A stretch of 64,000 nucleotides of DNA from JAGGVT01 sp965369605 (GTDB taxonomy: Bacteria; JAJVIF01; JAGGVT01): the NCBI GenBank assembly GCA_965369605.1, contig CBDURE010000001.1:1-64000 (forward strand), read 5' to 3'. How positions within the stretch are numbered: the stretch's first letter is position 1; every line of letters starts with the position of its first letter. A program made the translations under genes and the position numbers. A model generated the notes under the pieces. It did not search any database. It saw only the letters and a list, made by a program, of their open reading frames with translations, and was not told the origin of the DNA. This document shows, one piece after another, positions 34,516 through 43,913 of the stretch.

Positions 34516-36207
34516 ATGTTTACCAGAATCACACAACTTGTTATTGTGCTTGTGGCGGTTGTGATGTTTGTGGCTTTCGATTCCGGCAGTAGTCTGCATG
34601 GCCAGCCAAATAATGGGGATGGCGAGTCGGAATGGGAGCAAGCACTGGGGAACAGTGTAACCGGAGTGCTTGGAATGTATGAGCTAGTCGTCAACACATC
34701 AGACGAGACAATTGGTTTACAATCAATAGAAACACAATATGAGAAAGAAGGTTGCATTGTCAGCAACTTGACGTTTTTCACCTTGGGTCCATGCAATGAT
34801 TGTTTTACTCTTCCGGAAGAGGCAATTTCCTTTTTAGCTGACACGATTGAGCTGAATTTTCATATCAAACATCCAATCGAGTTGGGTGATGACGGAGACC
34901 CGCCATCCTTGTCAAATCGAAAAGACCTCGATATTTTCGATTTAGCCCTGGCAATTGTGCCGGAAGGATATCCCATAATTGAATTTCCAATAGCGGGAGT
35001 TTCTGCTTATCACGATGCGATTCTGAATCCCGATGGATTCACGCGCGATTTGGTAAACGTTATCGAAAACCCAACCGCACTGCCGTATGTTCTTGTTGTC
35101 GATGACGAAGAATCCGGTGTAACCGACAACCACAACAAATTTGCAATGGGTTCTCAGGAAGAGGTTGAAGTCGTTTTTTCAAAATATCTGGATGGTGAGC
35201 AGACCTATCATGTATATCTGATTGCTGGAATTGGTGTAGGCGTTGAGAATGAAAACTACCTCAATCCTAAATACTACAATCCTGAGTTTAATCGAAAGGC
35301 GCCTTGGAAAGTCAGAGTTTCCCCAGTCAGTTACAGCGGTCCAACGCCTGATGTTTTATCATTGTGGAGAGAGGATAGCCCTTATATCGAACAACTGGTC
35401 GCTGTTGAGGTTTTTGATTGGCAAATCGATGCGAAAGTATATGAAGGCGATGATTTCGCTGATGCTGAACCAGATGAAATATGCACCGCCAGTGGCATTT
35501 TCAGTGTCAGCATTGAAATCCCCGGCATGAACTCAATTCTGCCAACAGTTAGCGGCCGTTGTGCGGGAGGCAGGGGTACGCCTGATGATCCGCGTGTTTT
35601 CCTTGTGCCTGTGGCAAATGAAAACAATCTGTCGGCTGGTAATTATACAGGACTTGCAATTGTCAAAGATAAGCGTAATCCTGCTGATAGCAGTGCGGAG
35701 AATCGCGATATCCTTATCGAGCGAACTGATGAATATGAGGTAACAAAAAATGAAATTACGGAATATGTAACATACATGCCATTTTCAGTCATTATCTCAG
35801 AACCGGCGATATCTGCATGCAATGCTATTAGTGGTGGCATAAAATCTATAACGATCAATGGCCATATTATTTCACCGCCTCCAACAACCATTGTTATTCG
35901 GGACGGCGATACAGTAACCTTTAACGTAATGGCAATAAGCGCGGGTGGTAGTGGTGGTATTGATCGTATAGAGGCCGATTACGAATATATACCTCCATGT
36001 ATTCCTGACGATATCTGTTTGTGCGATCCCGCGCAAACCACTGGAATATACGAGTGCACATTTACCAATAAATACACTATTGATCCAATCCGCGCAACAA
36101 AAAAATCTACTTCAGTTGTATTTAGTGCAGTAGATAGATGTTCACCAGAAACAACTACGGTTATTGCGAGGATTGCAATTGAAATAGTGGAGAATCCGAT
36201 ATCATAA
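34516..36207 (+). CDS. exported protein with the CxxC N-terminal module, no propeller
   Basis: The 563-residue product has an export signal (residues 1-22). It shows no lipobox Cys, so unlike its relatives it may be secreted or cleaved by signal peptidase I. Residues about 35-420 match the second N-terminal module (LGPCNDCFTL, FHIKHPIELGD, NRKDLDIFDLALA, APWKVRVSP, VSIEIPGM, GTPDDPRVFLVPVANENN). The proteins at 26163 and 18697 continue into propellers. This one instead ends in a short immunoglobulin-like region (about 430-563; VIRDGDTVTFNVMAISAGGS, SVVFSAVDRCS). GGGAGG lies ahead of the ATG and a strong terminator follows. The function is unknown. Confidence 0.8.
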   Translation: MFTRITQLVIVLVAVVMFVAFDSGSSLHGQPNNGDGESEWEQALGNSVTGVLGMYELVVNTSDETIGLQSIETQYEKEGCIVSNLTFFTLGPCNDCFTLPEEAISFLADTIELNFHIKHPIELGDDGDPPSLSNRKDLDIFDLALAIVPEGYPIIEFPIAGVSAYHDAILNPDGFTRDLVNVIENPTALPYVLVVDDEESGVTDNHNKFAMGSQEEVEVVFSKYLDGEQTYHVYLIAGIGVGVENENYLNPKYYNPEFNRKAPWKVRVSPVSYSGPTPDVLSLWREDSPYIEQLVAVEVFDWQIDAKVYEGDDFADAEPDEICTASGIFSVSIEIPGMNSILPTVSGRCAGGRGTPDDPRVFLVPVANENNLSAGNYTGLAIVKDKRNPADSSAENRDILIERTDEYEVTKNEITEYVTYMPFSVIISEPAISACNAISGGIKSITINGHIISPPPTTIVIRDGDTVTFNVMAISAGGSGGIDRIEADYEYIPPCIPDDICLCDPAQTTGIYECTFTNKYTIDPIRATKKSTSVVFSAVDRCSPETTTVIARIAIEIVENPIS

Positions 36208-36230
36208 CGGTCGATAAAACACTGAACCCA

Positions 36231-36257
36231 AACGCCTCTTTAAGAGGCGTTTTTTTT
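36231..36257 (+). terminator. rho-independent terminator
   Basis: The inverted repeat ACGCCTCTT / AAGAGGCGT with a minimal loop is followed by eight T residues, 24 bases after the stop at 36207. Confidence 0.95.
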
Positions 36258-36352
36258 GGATAAAACATGATTCGACCATGGATTTTGAGTATAATTAGTT
36301 TACTCTTTATCTGAAATCAGTTTGGAAACTATAAACCGAGGACTGATTCGTA

Positions 36353-39300
36353 ATGAATCAACTTTCAGCCCAATCGCACTATCAAGAACGAGTAATCCGT
36401 GTATTTATTTCATCAACTTTCCAGGATATGAAAGAAGAACGTGATGAGCTGATAAAGCGTGTTTTTCCCAAACTGCGTGAAATATGCAACAAACGCGGCG
36501 TAACATGGGGAGAAGTTGACCTGCGATGGGGAATAACCGATGAGGAAATGGCTGATGGGAAGGTTCTGCCTATTTGCCTTGAGGAGATAAAAAACTGCTT
36601 TCCTTTTTTCATTGGCGTTCTCGGCGAACGTTACGGTTGGGTTCCAACGGAAATCCCAAAGGAACTAGTCGAAAGTGAGCCGTGGCTTGATAATAACAGG
36701 GATTGCTCGGTAACTGAGCTTGAGATAATGCACGGTGTCTTGAATAATCCCGAATTAATTGATAATTCACATTTTTATTTCTACTTCCGCGATCCTCGTT
36801 ATATAAAAATTGTGCAAGAGGATATGAAATCCGTTTATCAGGAATATCCAACTGAGGAGGAAATCGAGCAACTGGGGCTTGAAGAGGCAAAAAGGTGCGC
36901 TGATGACAGAAAACAGCGGCTGGATGATTTGAAATCCCGAATAATCGCAAGCGGGCTGCCGGTGCATGTAAATTACAAAAACCCGCAGCATCTTGGCAGG
37001 CTGATTTTTCAGGAAATGCTTGAAGTTATCGATAAACTTTTCCCGCAGGGAGTCAGACCTAATCCGCTTGACAGGGATATTGTCGAGCATGAGGCTTTCG
37101 CACTCTCAAGGCACAAATCATATATTGGTCGAGATGAGTATTTTAAACAGGTGGATAAACATGTTCGGGATGATTCCCCGCCCCTTGTTGTGCTGGGTGA
37201 CTCAGGATCTGGCAAATCAGCCTTTCTGGCAAATTGGGTTATCAAATTCAGGAAAAACAATCCAGATGAACCGCTTATTATGCATTTCATTGGCGCTACT
37301 CCTTTCAGCGCTGACTGGGCAATGATGCTCAGGCGCATTATGGGTGAACTAAAACGGTTGTTTAATATTACTGAGCGGATACCCGTTTCTCCTGATGATT
37401 TGAAAAAGGCTTTTGCCGAATGGCTTCATATAGCTTCTGCAAAGGGACGGCTTGTGATTGTTCTTGATGCGCTCAATCAGCTTGAGGATCAGGATAACGC
37501 TCTTGATCTGGTCTGGATGCCGCCTGTGATACCTGAAAATATCCGCCTTGTTCTTTCCACGCTTCCCGGAAAACCTCTTGATGAACTGAAAAGGCGAAAT
37601 CTGCCTGAGATGCATATCGAACCTCTTGAACAGGATGAACGAAAGCGGCTGGTTCACGAGTATCTTGCTCCGTATCGGAAAAACCTAAGCGATCCTCAGA
37701 TTGAAAGGATAATCACTGCCGAACAGACTCACAGGCCGTTGTTTCTTCGATCTCTGCTTGAGGAACTCAGGATTTTTGGCATTCATGAATATCTGGATGA
37801 CAAAATTGATCATTACCTCACAGCACAAACTGTAACAGCACTGTTTGACAGGATTCTTGAGCGCTATGAGGAGGACTGCGAACAGGAATATCCGGAGTTT
37901 GTCCGTGATGTAATGATAAATGTCTGGGCGTCTCGACATGGCCTTTCGGAAGCGGAACTTCTTGATCTGCTTGGGAAAGATGATGAACAACTTCCCTATG
38001 CTCGTTGGGTTCCATTTTATCAATCAACGGAACAGGCATTTGTAAATCGTTCAGGATTGATAGGATTTTCTCATAATTATTTCCGCACTGCGGTTGAGGG
38101 CAGGTATCTGCGGGATAAATCATCACGCAAAGCGGCTCATTTGAGTTTAGCGGATTATTTCGACAAACATGAAATAAGTTCGCGAGTAATGGATGAACTC
38201 CCATGGCAACTTGCGAAAGCGGAATCATGGCTGAATTTGTACGACAAACTGGCTGATCTGAATTTCTTTGATGAAGCATGGAAAACGGATGAATACGAGG
38301 TCAAACGTTATTGGGCGAAAATTGAGGATTCCTCCTCTATGCGATTGATTGATGCCTATATGAACGCACTTGAATCTCCAGTTGAAATTAAGAATAACGA
38401 TACTTTAATGAATATATCCAAACTTCTTGCGGATACATATCATCCGAAAGAGGCACTGATTCTTCAAAAATATCTTGCTGAACTCTACAGGAAGAAGGGA
38501 GTTCGACGCAAACTTGTTAAAGCCCTTAACAATCAAGCTGTAATAAATTCCAGTCGGCTTGGAAATCTGGATGAAGCCATGGAGCTGCTTAAGGAACAGG
38601 AAAGCATCTGTCGTGATCTTGAAGATTACAAGTATCTTTCACGCAGCCTGAACGGTCAGGCTGGAATACTAAGGAAACGTGGCGACCTGGATGGCGCCAT
38701 GGCGTTGCAGAAGGAACATGAAACCATATGCCGCGACACAAATGATTTGATTGGCCTTGGTGACAGCCTTAACAACCAGGCGATTATTCTTCTATATCAG
38801 GGTGATCTGGATGGTTCGCTCGTTCTTCAAAAAAAGCAGGAGGTTATTTGCCGGGAAATAGGTGATATTAGCGGACTTCACATGAGCTATGGCAATCAGG
38901 CTGAACTTCACAGGCGATTTGGTGAATTGGACAAAGCGATGGAGCTTGTTGAAAAAAAGGAGCGTATCTGTCGCGACCTTGGTTCGCAGGCTGATATTGG
39001 AAGCAGTTTGTGCATTAAGGCGCTTGTTCTTATGGAGCAGGGGGAAATAGGCAAGGCACTGGATCTTCGAAAGGAAGAGGAACGAATCTTCCGCGAACTC
39101 AATGATCCCTTGAATCTTAATGTAAGCCTTGGCAATCAGGCGGCAATGCTGATTAATCGCGGTGATTTGGACGATGCTCTCCCCTTGCTTAAAGAGCAGG
39201 AGCAAATCTGCCGTGAATATAATCTGCCTGATGTCCTCGCTATTGCGTTGATAAATCGAGCTGAGGTTATTGCTAAAAAGGGCAATCCTGAGAAAGCTGT

Positions 39301-39415
39301 CAAACTGGCTGAGGAGGCATATAAATTAGCGGAAAAACATGGTTATGCAGAATATGTCGAGGCAATCAAAGAGATTTTGGATGAAATTCGCGCTCAAATC
39401 GACAACCCTTCTTAA
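36353..39415 (+). CDS. DUF4062-STAND NTPase-TPR protein (NLR-like)
   Basis: The 1020-residue protein has three parts. Residues about 13-130 are DUF4062, a TIR-like fold (RVFISSTFQDMKEERDEL, VDLRWGI, GVLGERYGW). An ATPase domain of the STAND/NACHT class has Walker A GDSGSGKS (282-289) and Walker B LVIVLDA (367-373). It is followed by winged-helix-like sequence (about 480-600). From about 700 to 1005 there are seven or so TPR units ('LNNQAIILLYQGDLDGSLVLQKKQE'). The order effector, switch ATPase, sensor repeats is that of NLR-type proteins and of animal NPHP3/NWD1-like proteins. Bacterial STAND proteins of this design often act in phage defence or regulated cell death. No cognate partner gene is adjacent. 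GAGG lies 12 bases ahead of the ATG. Confidence 0.85.
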   Translation: MNQLSAQSHYQERVIRVFISSTFQDMKEERDELIKRVFPKLREICNKRGVTWGEVDLRWGITDEEMADGKVLPICLEEIKNCFPFFIGVLGERYGWVPTEIPKELVESEPWLDNNRDCSVTELEIMHGVLNNPELIDNSHFYFYFRDPRYIKIVQEDMKSVYQEYPTEEEIEQLGLEEAKRCADDRKQRLDDLKSRIIASGLPVHVNYKNPQHLGRLIFQEMLEVIDKLFPQGVRPNPLDRDIVEHEAFALSRHKSYIGRDEYFKQVDKHVRDDSPPLVVLGDSGSGKSAFLANWVIKFRKNNPDEPLIMHFIGATPFSADWAMMLRRIMGELKRLFNITERIPVSPDDLKKAFAEWLHIASAKGRLVIVLDALNQLEDQDNALDLVWMPPVIPENIRLVLSTLPGKPLDELKRRNLPEMHIEPLEQDERKRLVHEYLAPYRKNLSDPQIERIITAEQTHRPLFLRSLLEELRIFGIHEYLDDKIDHYLTAQTVTALFDRILERYEEDCEQEYPEFVRDVMINVWASRHGLSEAELLDLLGKDDEQLPYARWVPFYQSTEQAFVNRSGLIGFSHNYFRTAVEGRYLRDKSSRKAAHLSLADYFDKHEISSRVMDELPWQLAKAESWLNLYDKLADLNFFDEAWKTDEYEVKRYWAKIEDSSSMRLIDAYMNALESPVEIKNNDTLMNISKLLADTYHPKEALILQKYLAELYRKKGVRRKLVKALNNQAVINSSRLGNLDEAMELLKEQESICRDLEDYKYLSRSLNGQAGILRKRGDLDGAMALQKEHETICRDTNDLIGLGDSLNNQAIILLYQGDLDGSLVLQKKQEVICREIGDISGLHMSYGNQAELHRRFGELDKAMELVEKKERICRDLGSQADIGSSLCIKALVLMEQGEIGKALDLRKEEERIFRELNDPLNLNVSLGNQAAMLINRGDLDDALPLLKEQEQICREYNLPDVLAIALINRAEVIAKKGNPEKAVKLAEEAYKLAEKHGYAEYVEAIKEILDEIRAQIDNPS

Positions 39416-39489
39416 GAAAAACAAACCTTGAACCTAGTATTATTTTCAGTTGTCATTTCATTTTTACGGTGCTATTATACCGTTCTTGC

Positions 39490-39516
39490 GAAACAGGGAA
39501 ATCCCCTGTTTTATTT
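39490..39516 (+). terminator. probable terminator after the DUF4062-STAND gene
   Basis: The stem AAACAGGG / CCCTGTTT with a short AAATC loop is followed by a T-rich tail (TTATTTT). It lies about 75 bases after the stop at 39415. Confidence 0.6.
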
Positions 39517-39628
39517 TCGCTGTATGTGCTAATTTCCAATGTGATTGCCTCTAAGGCGTTAATTCATAGATATTCTTTATATATTAATCATCATCTCATC
39601 CCAATACAGGGATATGGAGATAACTGAC

Positions 39629-40972
39629 ATGTCAAAATTTGTAGACGATTTCATGGCGAACGTAAAAGCGAAAAATCCTGCTGAGGACACCTTCCATCAG
39701 GCAGTACACGAAGTAGTCGAATCACTTGAAGTGGTTTTCGAAAGAAATCCGAAATACGCGGAAGCGAAAATCCTGGAAAGAGTTGTAGAACCAGAGCGCG
39801 TCATTTTATTCAGGGTCCCCTGGGTTGATGATAATAGCGAGGTTCATGTTCAGAAGGGATTCCGTGTTGAGTATAACTCCGCGATAGGCCCATACAAGGG
39901 CGGACTTCGATTCCACCCGACAGTCAATCTTGGAATCCTAAAGTTTCTTGGATTCGAGCAGGTTTTCAAGAACGCTCTGACCACACTCCCAATGGGCGGC
40001 GGCAAGGGTGGATGCGATTTCGACCCCAAAGGCAAATCAGACTATGAAGTCATGAGATTCTGCCATTCCTTCATGTGTGAATTATTCCGTCACATCGGAC
40101 CAAACACCGACATTCCCGCTGGCGATATCGGTGTCGGCGCACGAGAAATCGGATTCATGTTTGGTATGTATAAAAAACTGCGAAACGAATTCACCGGCGT
40201 TTTTACCGGAAAGGGACGCAACTGGGGCGGAAGCCTCATTCGACCGGAGGCAACCGGCTACGGCGCGACTTACTTCGCCGAGGAAATGCTTAAGGCTAAT
40301 GGAGATTCTCTTAAAGGCAAAACCTGCCTCGTTTCAGGTTCTGGTAATGTCGCACAGTATTGTGTCGAGAAATGCCTCGACTTTGGCGCGAAACCAATCA
40401 CGCTTTCCGATTCAGGCGGATTCATCGTTGACGAGGACGGCATCGACCGTGAGAAACTTGCATTTGTCATGGAACTCAAGAATGTCAAGCGCGGACGAAT
40501 CAAGGAATATGTCAAGAAATATCCGAACGCGAAATTCACCGAAGGAACCGGAGTCTGGAAAGTCAAAGCGGACGCCGCGTTCCCAAGCGCAACACAGAAC
40601 GAAATCAGCGTGGAAGACGCTCAGGCGCTTGTTAGCAACGGATGCAAACTTGTTTCAGAGGGCGCGAATATGCCGACAGTTCCAGAGGGAGTTACCATCT
40701 TCATCGAGAACAAAATTCTCTATGGTCCTGGTAAAGCCGCAAACGCTGGTGGCGTAGCGACATCAGGCCTCGAAATGAGCCAGAATTCACTCCGTTATAG
40801 CTGGACTCGTGAAGAAGTCGATGAGAAACTTCACAATATCATGAAAGCAATCTTCAAACAGTGTCATGATACTGCTGAGGAATACGGCACACCCGGTAAC
40901 TATGTCAACGGCGCGAATATCGCCGGCTTTGTAAAAGTCGCGGATGCCATGCTCGACCAGGGTGTTGTTTAA
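39629..40972 (+). CDS. gdhA: NADP-type glutamate dehydrogenase
   Basis: The 447-residue product has the same length as E. coli GdhA when read from the ATG at 39629 (MSKFVDDFM); GGAG lies nine bases upstream. The frame also has an ATG at 39614. It interconverts 2-oxoglutarate plus ammonium and glutamate. Substrate and catalytic residues are all present: Lys90 in PYKGGLRFHP, Lys114 in QVFKNALTTL, Lys126 in PMGGGKGGCDFDP, and DIPAGDIGVGAREIG. The Rossmann fingerprint is VSGSGNVAQYC. It is the canonical counterpart of the lysine-less paralogue at 32820. A tandem repeat and a terminator-like hairpin follow it. Confidence 0.95.
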   Translation: MSKFVDDFMANVKAKNPAEDTFHQAVHEVVESLEVVFERNPKYAEAKILERVVEPERVILFRVPWVDDNSEVHVQKGFRVEYNSAIGPYKGGLRFHPTVNLGILKFLGFEQVFKNALTTLPMGGGKGGCDFDPKGKSDYEVMRFCHSFMCELFRHIGPNTDIPAGDIGVGAREIGFMFGMYKKLRNEFTGVFTGKGRNWGGSLIRPEATGYGATYFAEEMLKANGDSLKGKTCLVSGSGNVAQYCVEKCLDFGAKPITLSDSGGFIVDEDGIDREKLAFVMELKNVKRGRIKEYVKKYPNAKFTEGTGVWKVKADAAFPSATQNEISVEDAQALVSNGCKLVSEGANMPTVPEGVTIFIENKILYGPGKAANAGGVATSGLEMSQNSLRYSWTREEVDEKLHNIMKAIFKQCHDTAEEYGTPGNYVNGANIAGFVKVADAMLDQGVV

Positions 40973-40973
40973 T

Positions 40974-41034
40974 AGTTAGCAGGTTAGCAAGTTAGCAGGT
41001 TAGCAAGTTAGCAAGTTAGCAAGTTAGCAAGTTA
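40974..41034. repeat. 8-bp tandem repeat after gdhA
   Basis: About seven units of GTTAGCAA or GTTAGCAG run in direct tandem from just after the stop of gdhA. The units have no spacers, so this is a simple-sequence tract that could vary in copy number. Confidence 0.9.
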
Positions 41035-41055
41035 ATAGATGTGATATATAGTTAA

Positions 41056-41086
41056 ACCAACCCGGTGAGAAATCGCCGGTTTTTTG
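41056..41086 (+). terminator. possible terminator downstream of gdhA
   Basis: AACCCGG pairs imperfectly with CCGGTT around a GAGAAATCG loop, followed by T6. It is a weak stem but correctly placed. Confidence 0.5.
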
Positions 41087-41152
41087 TATTTCCCTTTGAA
41101 TCCTCCGGGTTTTGGCATATAATAGCCAAACTACTACCTGGAGGTAATCATC

Positions 41153-43837
41153 ATGTATCGAAATTACCTGTTTCTTCTTGCTTTATGTTTTGTATATGCA
41201 ATGTCATTTGGATGTTCATCATCCGCTACATCACCGGTAGCGCCATCTGCCCCATATATTGAGGATTTGTGCCAACTGCCTGTTTCGGATGTTTCTGATT
41301 CAGATCGAACGCTTTTGGGCATATATACTGCGTCATTCGATATCGAATCATTATCTGCCACTATCGAACCAGATCGTACAACCACAGTTCATTACAATAT
41401 CACGTCATGGCTGTCACCGGGAATTGTTGTGAACGGTTATAACCCGGTCAGCGGAATTGTCGATGTCGATTTCACAATTACAAATCCGTATGCAATCAAC
41501 GGCTACGATGTCCGGCTGATTATCTACACTGATGCGGTCGGGCATAAACTGATAAACGCGGATGACTGGACAGGTTTATATGAACGCGCGGGCGGTTTGC
41601 CGATTAACCCGTTCAAGGCTTTCGCCAAAAATGAGGATATGCGCAGATTTGCAGGACTGGGTCATCATACGGAAAACCTGTTGATATACCTTCCGGGAGG
41701 AAATCCTAATGTAACATTTGCGGTGGACGCATCATATCCCGCCAACTGCGAGGAGCCATACAGCATTTCAAATTTCACTCAAACACGATTGAAAGATGAA
41801 ACAGGCGCGACAGCGCATCTGACAGTCGATGTTCTTGACTGGCAGGATGATGTAAACAATGTGAATTTGTTCTGTCCGGTAATTACTTCGGTTACAATGG
41901 CAGGATTTACTTATAATGCATCTGATGAATACTGGGAAATGGATATAATAAACTACACAGGCGCATCAGCAGGTGAATATACCGGTTACATGATTGCAAA
42001 ATCCGCGAATTCCGGCTCGCTTGTGCTATATGATGAAGTGATTATTACTGTCTCGCCCGGGAATGTTCCACTAAATCCAACAATAATTGGTGGAATATAC
42101 ATGCTGTCCACATGCTTCGATGTCGCTGTTCAGGGCGATTACGCTTATGCGGTGGATTGGGACGGCGGCTTGAAGGTGATTGACATTAGCAATCCGGTGA
42201 ATCCATACATTGTCGGTGTTCTCGAAACGGATGATTATGCAATCGGTGTGGCTGTTGCGGGTAATTATGCCTGCGTTGCTGATCTGTGGGATGGTTTATA
42301 TGTGGTTGATATCAGCGTACCGGAGCATCCGGTTGAAACAGGCAGAGCGAATACATCTGGAAATGCGCTGGCGGTCGCTGTCCAGGGTAATTATGCCTAT
42401 GTCGCTGATGGGATCGGAGGACTGGCGGTTGTGGATTGCAGCAATCCAGCCGAACCGGTAATTACAGGAGTCGCACCAACGGATGATGAAGCAAAAGGTG
42501 TTGTTGTTTCGGGCAATTATGCTTATGTCGCTGACCGTGACGGCGGTTTGAAAGTGGTTAACGTGAGCAATCCGAATGCCCCGTTCATTGAGGGTGAGAT
42601 TGACAGTCCTGACGGTCTTGCAGCCGGTGTCGCGATTTCCGGAAACCTTGTCTATGTGGGATTTACCAGCGGTGGATTGAAAATTGTTGATGTCAGTACA
42701 AAGTCATCGCCCGTGATAATAGGTGAGGTTTCTATCGATGGTCTTGTTTACGGTGTCAAGGTTAACGGTGATTATGCCTTTCTTGCAAACACATATCGCG
42801 GAATGACTGTGGTTGATATCAGCGTTCCAACAAATCCGACAGAAGTTACTAATGAAGTAACTGATGGGAATGCACTTGACCTGGCGATCAATGGTGACTA
42901 TGCCTTTATCGCAAATGATGATAATGGCATAAAGGTTTTGTACATAGGTAACCCAACCAATCCTGACGTTGTTGGTGCGATGCCAACAAACGGCGGTGGT
43001 TATGGCGTTACTGCAGATGGCAACTACGCATACCTCGCCGCAAAAGTCGGTGATTTGAAAATAATAGATATCACTGATGATTTCAATCCTGAAATTGTTT
43101 CCAGCATTGATACATCCACCTGGGCTTACGATGTCACTGTTAGAGGCAATTATGCATATATCGCCAATTATTATTATGGATTATCTGTTGCGGATATTTC
43201 AAATCCGCTTGCTCCTTTCATTGAAGGTACAGTGGACACCGATGGTTACGCGTGGGGTATTGATGTTCAGGGCGATTATGCTTATATCGCCGATTACAAC
43301 GGTGGGCTTCAGGTTGTGAATATCAGTGTGCCATCAGATCCGCAGGTTGTTGCCGCGCTTGATACTGTCGGATACATAAATGATGTTGTTGTGTCCGGCT
43401 CATACGCGTATGTTGCCGATGTCAATGGTAAAATGCACGTTGTCAATATAAGTAATCCAAACGATCCTTTTGTTGAAGGCTTTGTTAGTACTGGGAATTC
43501 CGCGAATGGAGTTTTCATATCCGGCAATTTCGTTTATGTTGCCGTGAACTGGAGAGGATTGCTTGTTGTTGATGTCAGCGTGCCAAACGCACCGGAAATC
43601 ATTGGTGAGGCGGATACTGCTGGCACGGCGATTGATGTTGATGTCTCAGGGAATTTCGCCTATATCGCAAATGGCAGGGATGGTTTTATCATTGTGGATA
43701 TATCCGACCCAACTGACCCATTTGTCTTCAGTTCAATGCAAACCGATGGTTATGTCGATGATGTCGCAATAGTGGACAACATGGCATATCTTGCTGATGG
43801 CGGCAGCGGTTTCAAGGTTGTTAAATTGTGGCTATGA
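41153..43837 (+). CDS. surface lipoprotein with LVIVD-type beta-propeller repeats (dispersed copy 4)
   Basis: The 894-residue lipoprotein has lipobox SFGC (Cys21), a GGAGG 8 bases before the ATG and a TATAAT at about 41118. Residues about 35-300 are the first N-terminal module (IEPDRTTTVHYNITSW, YDVRLIIYTDAVGHKLINAD, NPFKAFAK, CEEPYSISNFTQ). About 14 very regular LVIVD units of 40 residues follow ('GDYAYVADWDGGLKVIDISN', 'VSGNYAYVADRDGGLKVVN'). They are much more uniform than in the copies at 1798 and 4866, which suggests recent internal amplification. It is over 30 kb from the tandem array, so the family is dispersed. The likely role is surface binding; the ligand is unknown. Confidence 0.85.
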   Translation: MYRNYLFLLALCFVYAMSFGCSSSATSPVAPSAPYIEDLCQLPVSDVSDSDRTLLGIYTASFDIESLSATIEPDRTTTVHYNITSWLSPGIVVNGYNPVSGIVDVDFTITNPYAINGYDVRLIIYTDAVGHKLINADDWTGLYERAGGLPINPFKAFAKNEDMRRFAGLGHHTENLLIYLPGGNPNVTFAVDASYPANCEEPYSISNFTQTRLKDETGATAHLTVDVLDWQDDVNNVNLFCPVITSVTMAGFTYNASDEYWEMDIINYTGASAGEYTGYMIAKSANSGSLVLYDEVIITVSPGNVPLNPTIIGGIYMLSTCFDVAVQGDYAYAVDWDGGLKVIDISNPVNPYIVGVLETDDYAIGVAVAGNYACVADLWDGLYVVDISVPEHPVETGRANTSGNALAVAVQGNYAYVADGIGGLAVVDCSNPAEPVITGVAPTDDEAKGVVVSGNYAYVADRDGGLKVVNVSNPNAPFIEGEIDSPDGLAAGVAISGNLVYVGFTSGGLKIVDVSTKSSPVIIGEVSIDGLVYGVKVNGDYAFLANTYRGMTVVDISVPTNPTEVTNEVTDGNALDLAINGDYAFIANDDNGIKVLYIGNPTNPDVVGAMPTNGGGYGVTADGNYAYLAAKVGDLKIIDITDDFNPEIVSSIDTSTWAYDVTVRGNYAYIANYYYGLSVADISNPLAPFIEGTVDTDGYAWGIDVQGDYAYIADYNGGLQVVNISVPSDPQVVAALDTVGYINDVVVSGSYAYVADVNGKMHVVNISNPNDPFVEGFVSTGNSANGVFISGNFVYVAVNWRGLLVVDVSVPNAPEIIGEADTAGTAIDVDVSGNFAYIANGRDGFIIVDISDPTDPFVFSSMQTDGYVDDVAIVDNMAYLADGGSGFKVVKLWL

Positions 43838-43882
43838 TTACGGGAATAATAAAATAACACCATGCTTTAGCGTGGGGCGTGT

Positions 43883-43910
43883 AACCCGGCGTCCCCTCGC
43901 CGGGTTTTTT
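43883..43910. terminator. terminator between convergent genes
   Basis: A perfect 9-bp stem AACCCGGCG / CGCCGGGTT with loop TCCCCT is followed by a run of T on the plus strand. It separates the lipoprotein gene from the convergent thioredoxin-like gene. Confidence 0.9.
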
Positions 43911-43913
43911 CCT

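Noticed and set aside
40974..41034. CRISPR or origin-type iterons
   Set aside because: The 8-bp units run head to tail without spacers, and no replication gene or DnaA-box cluster is present.
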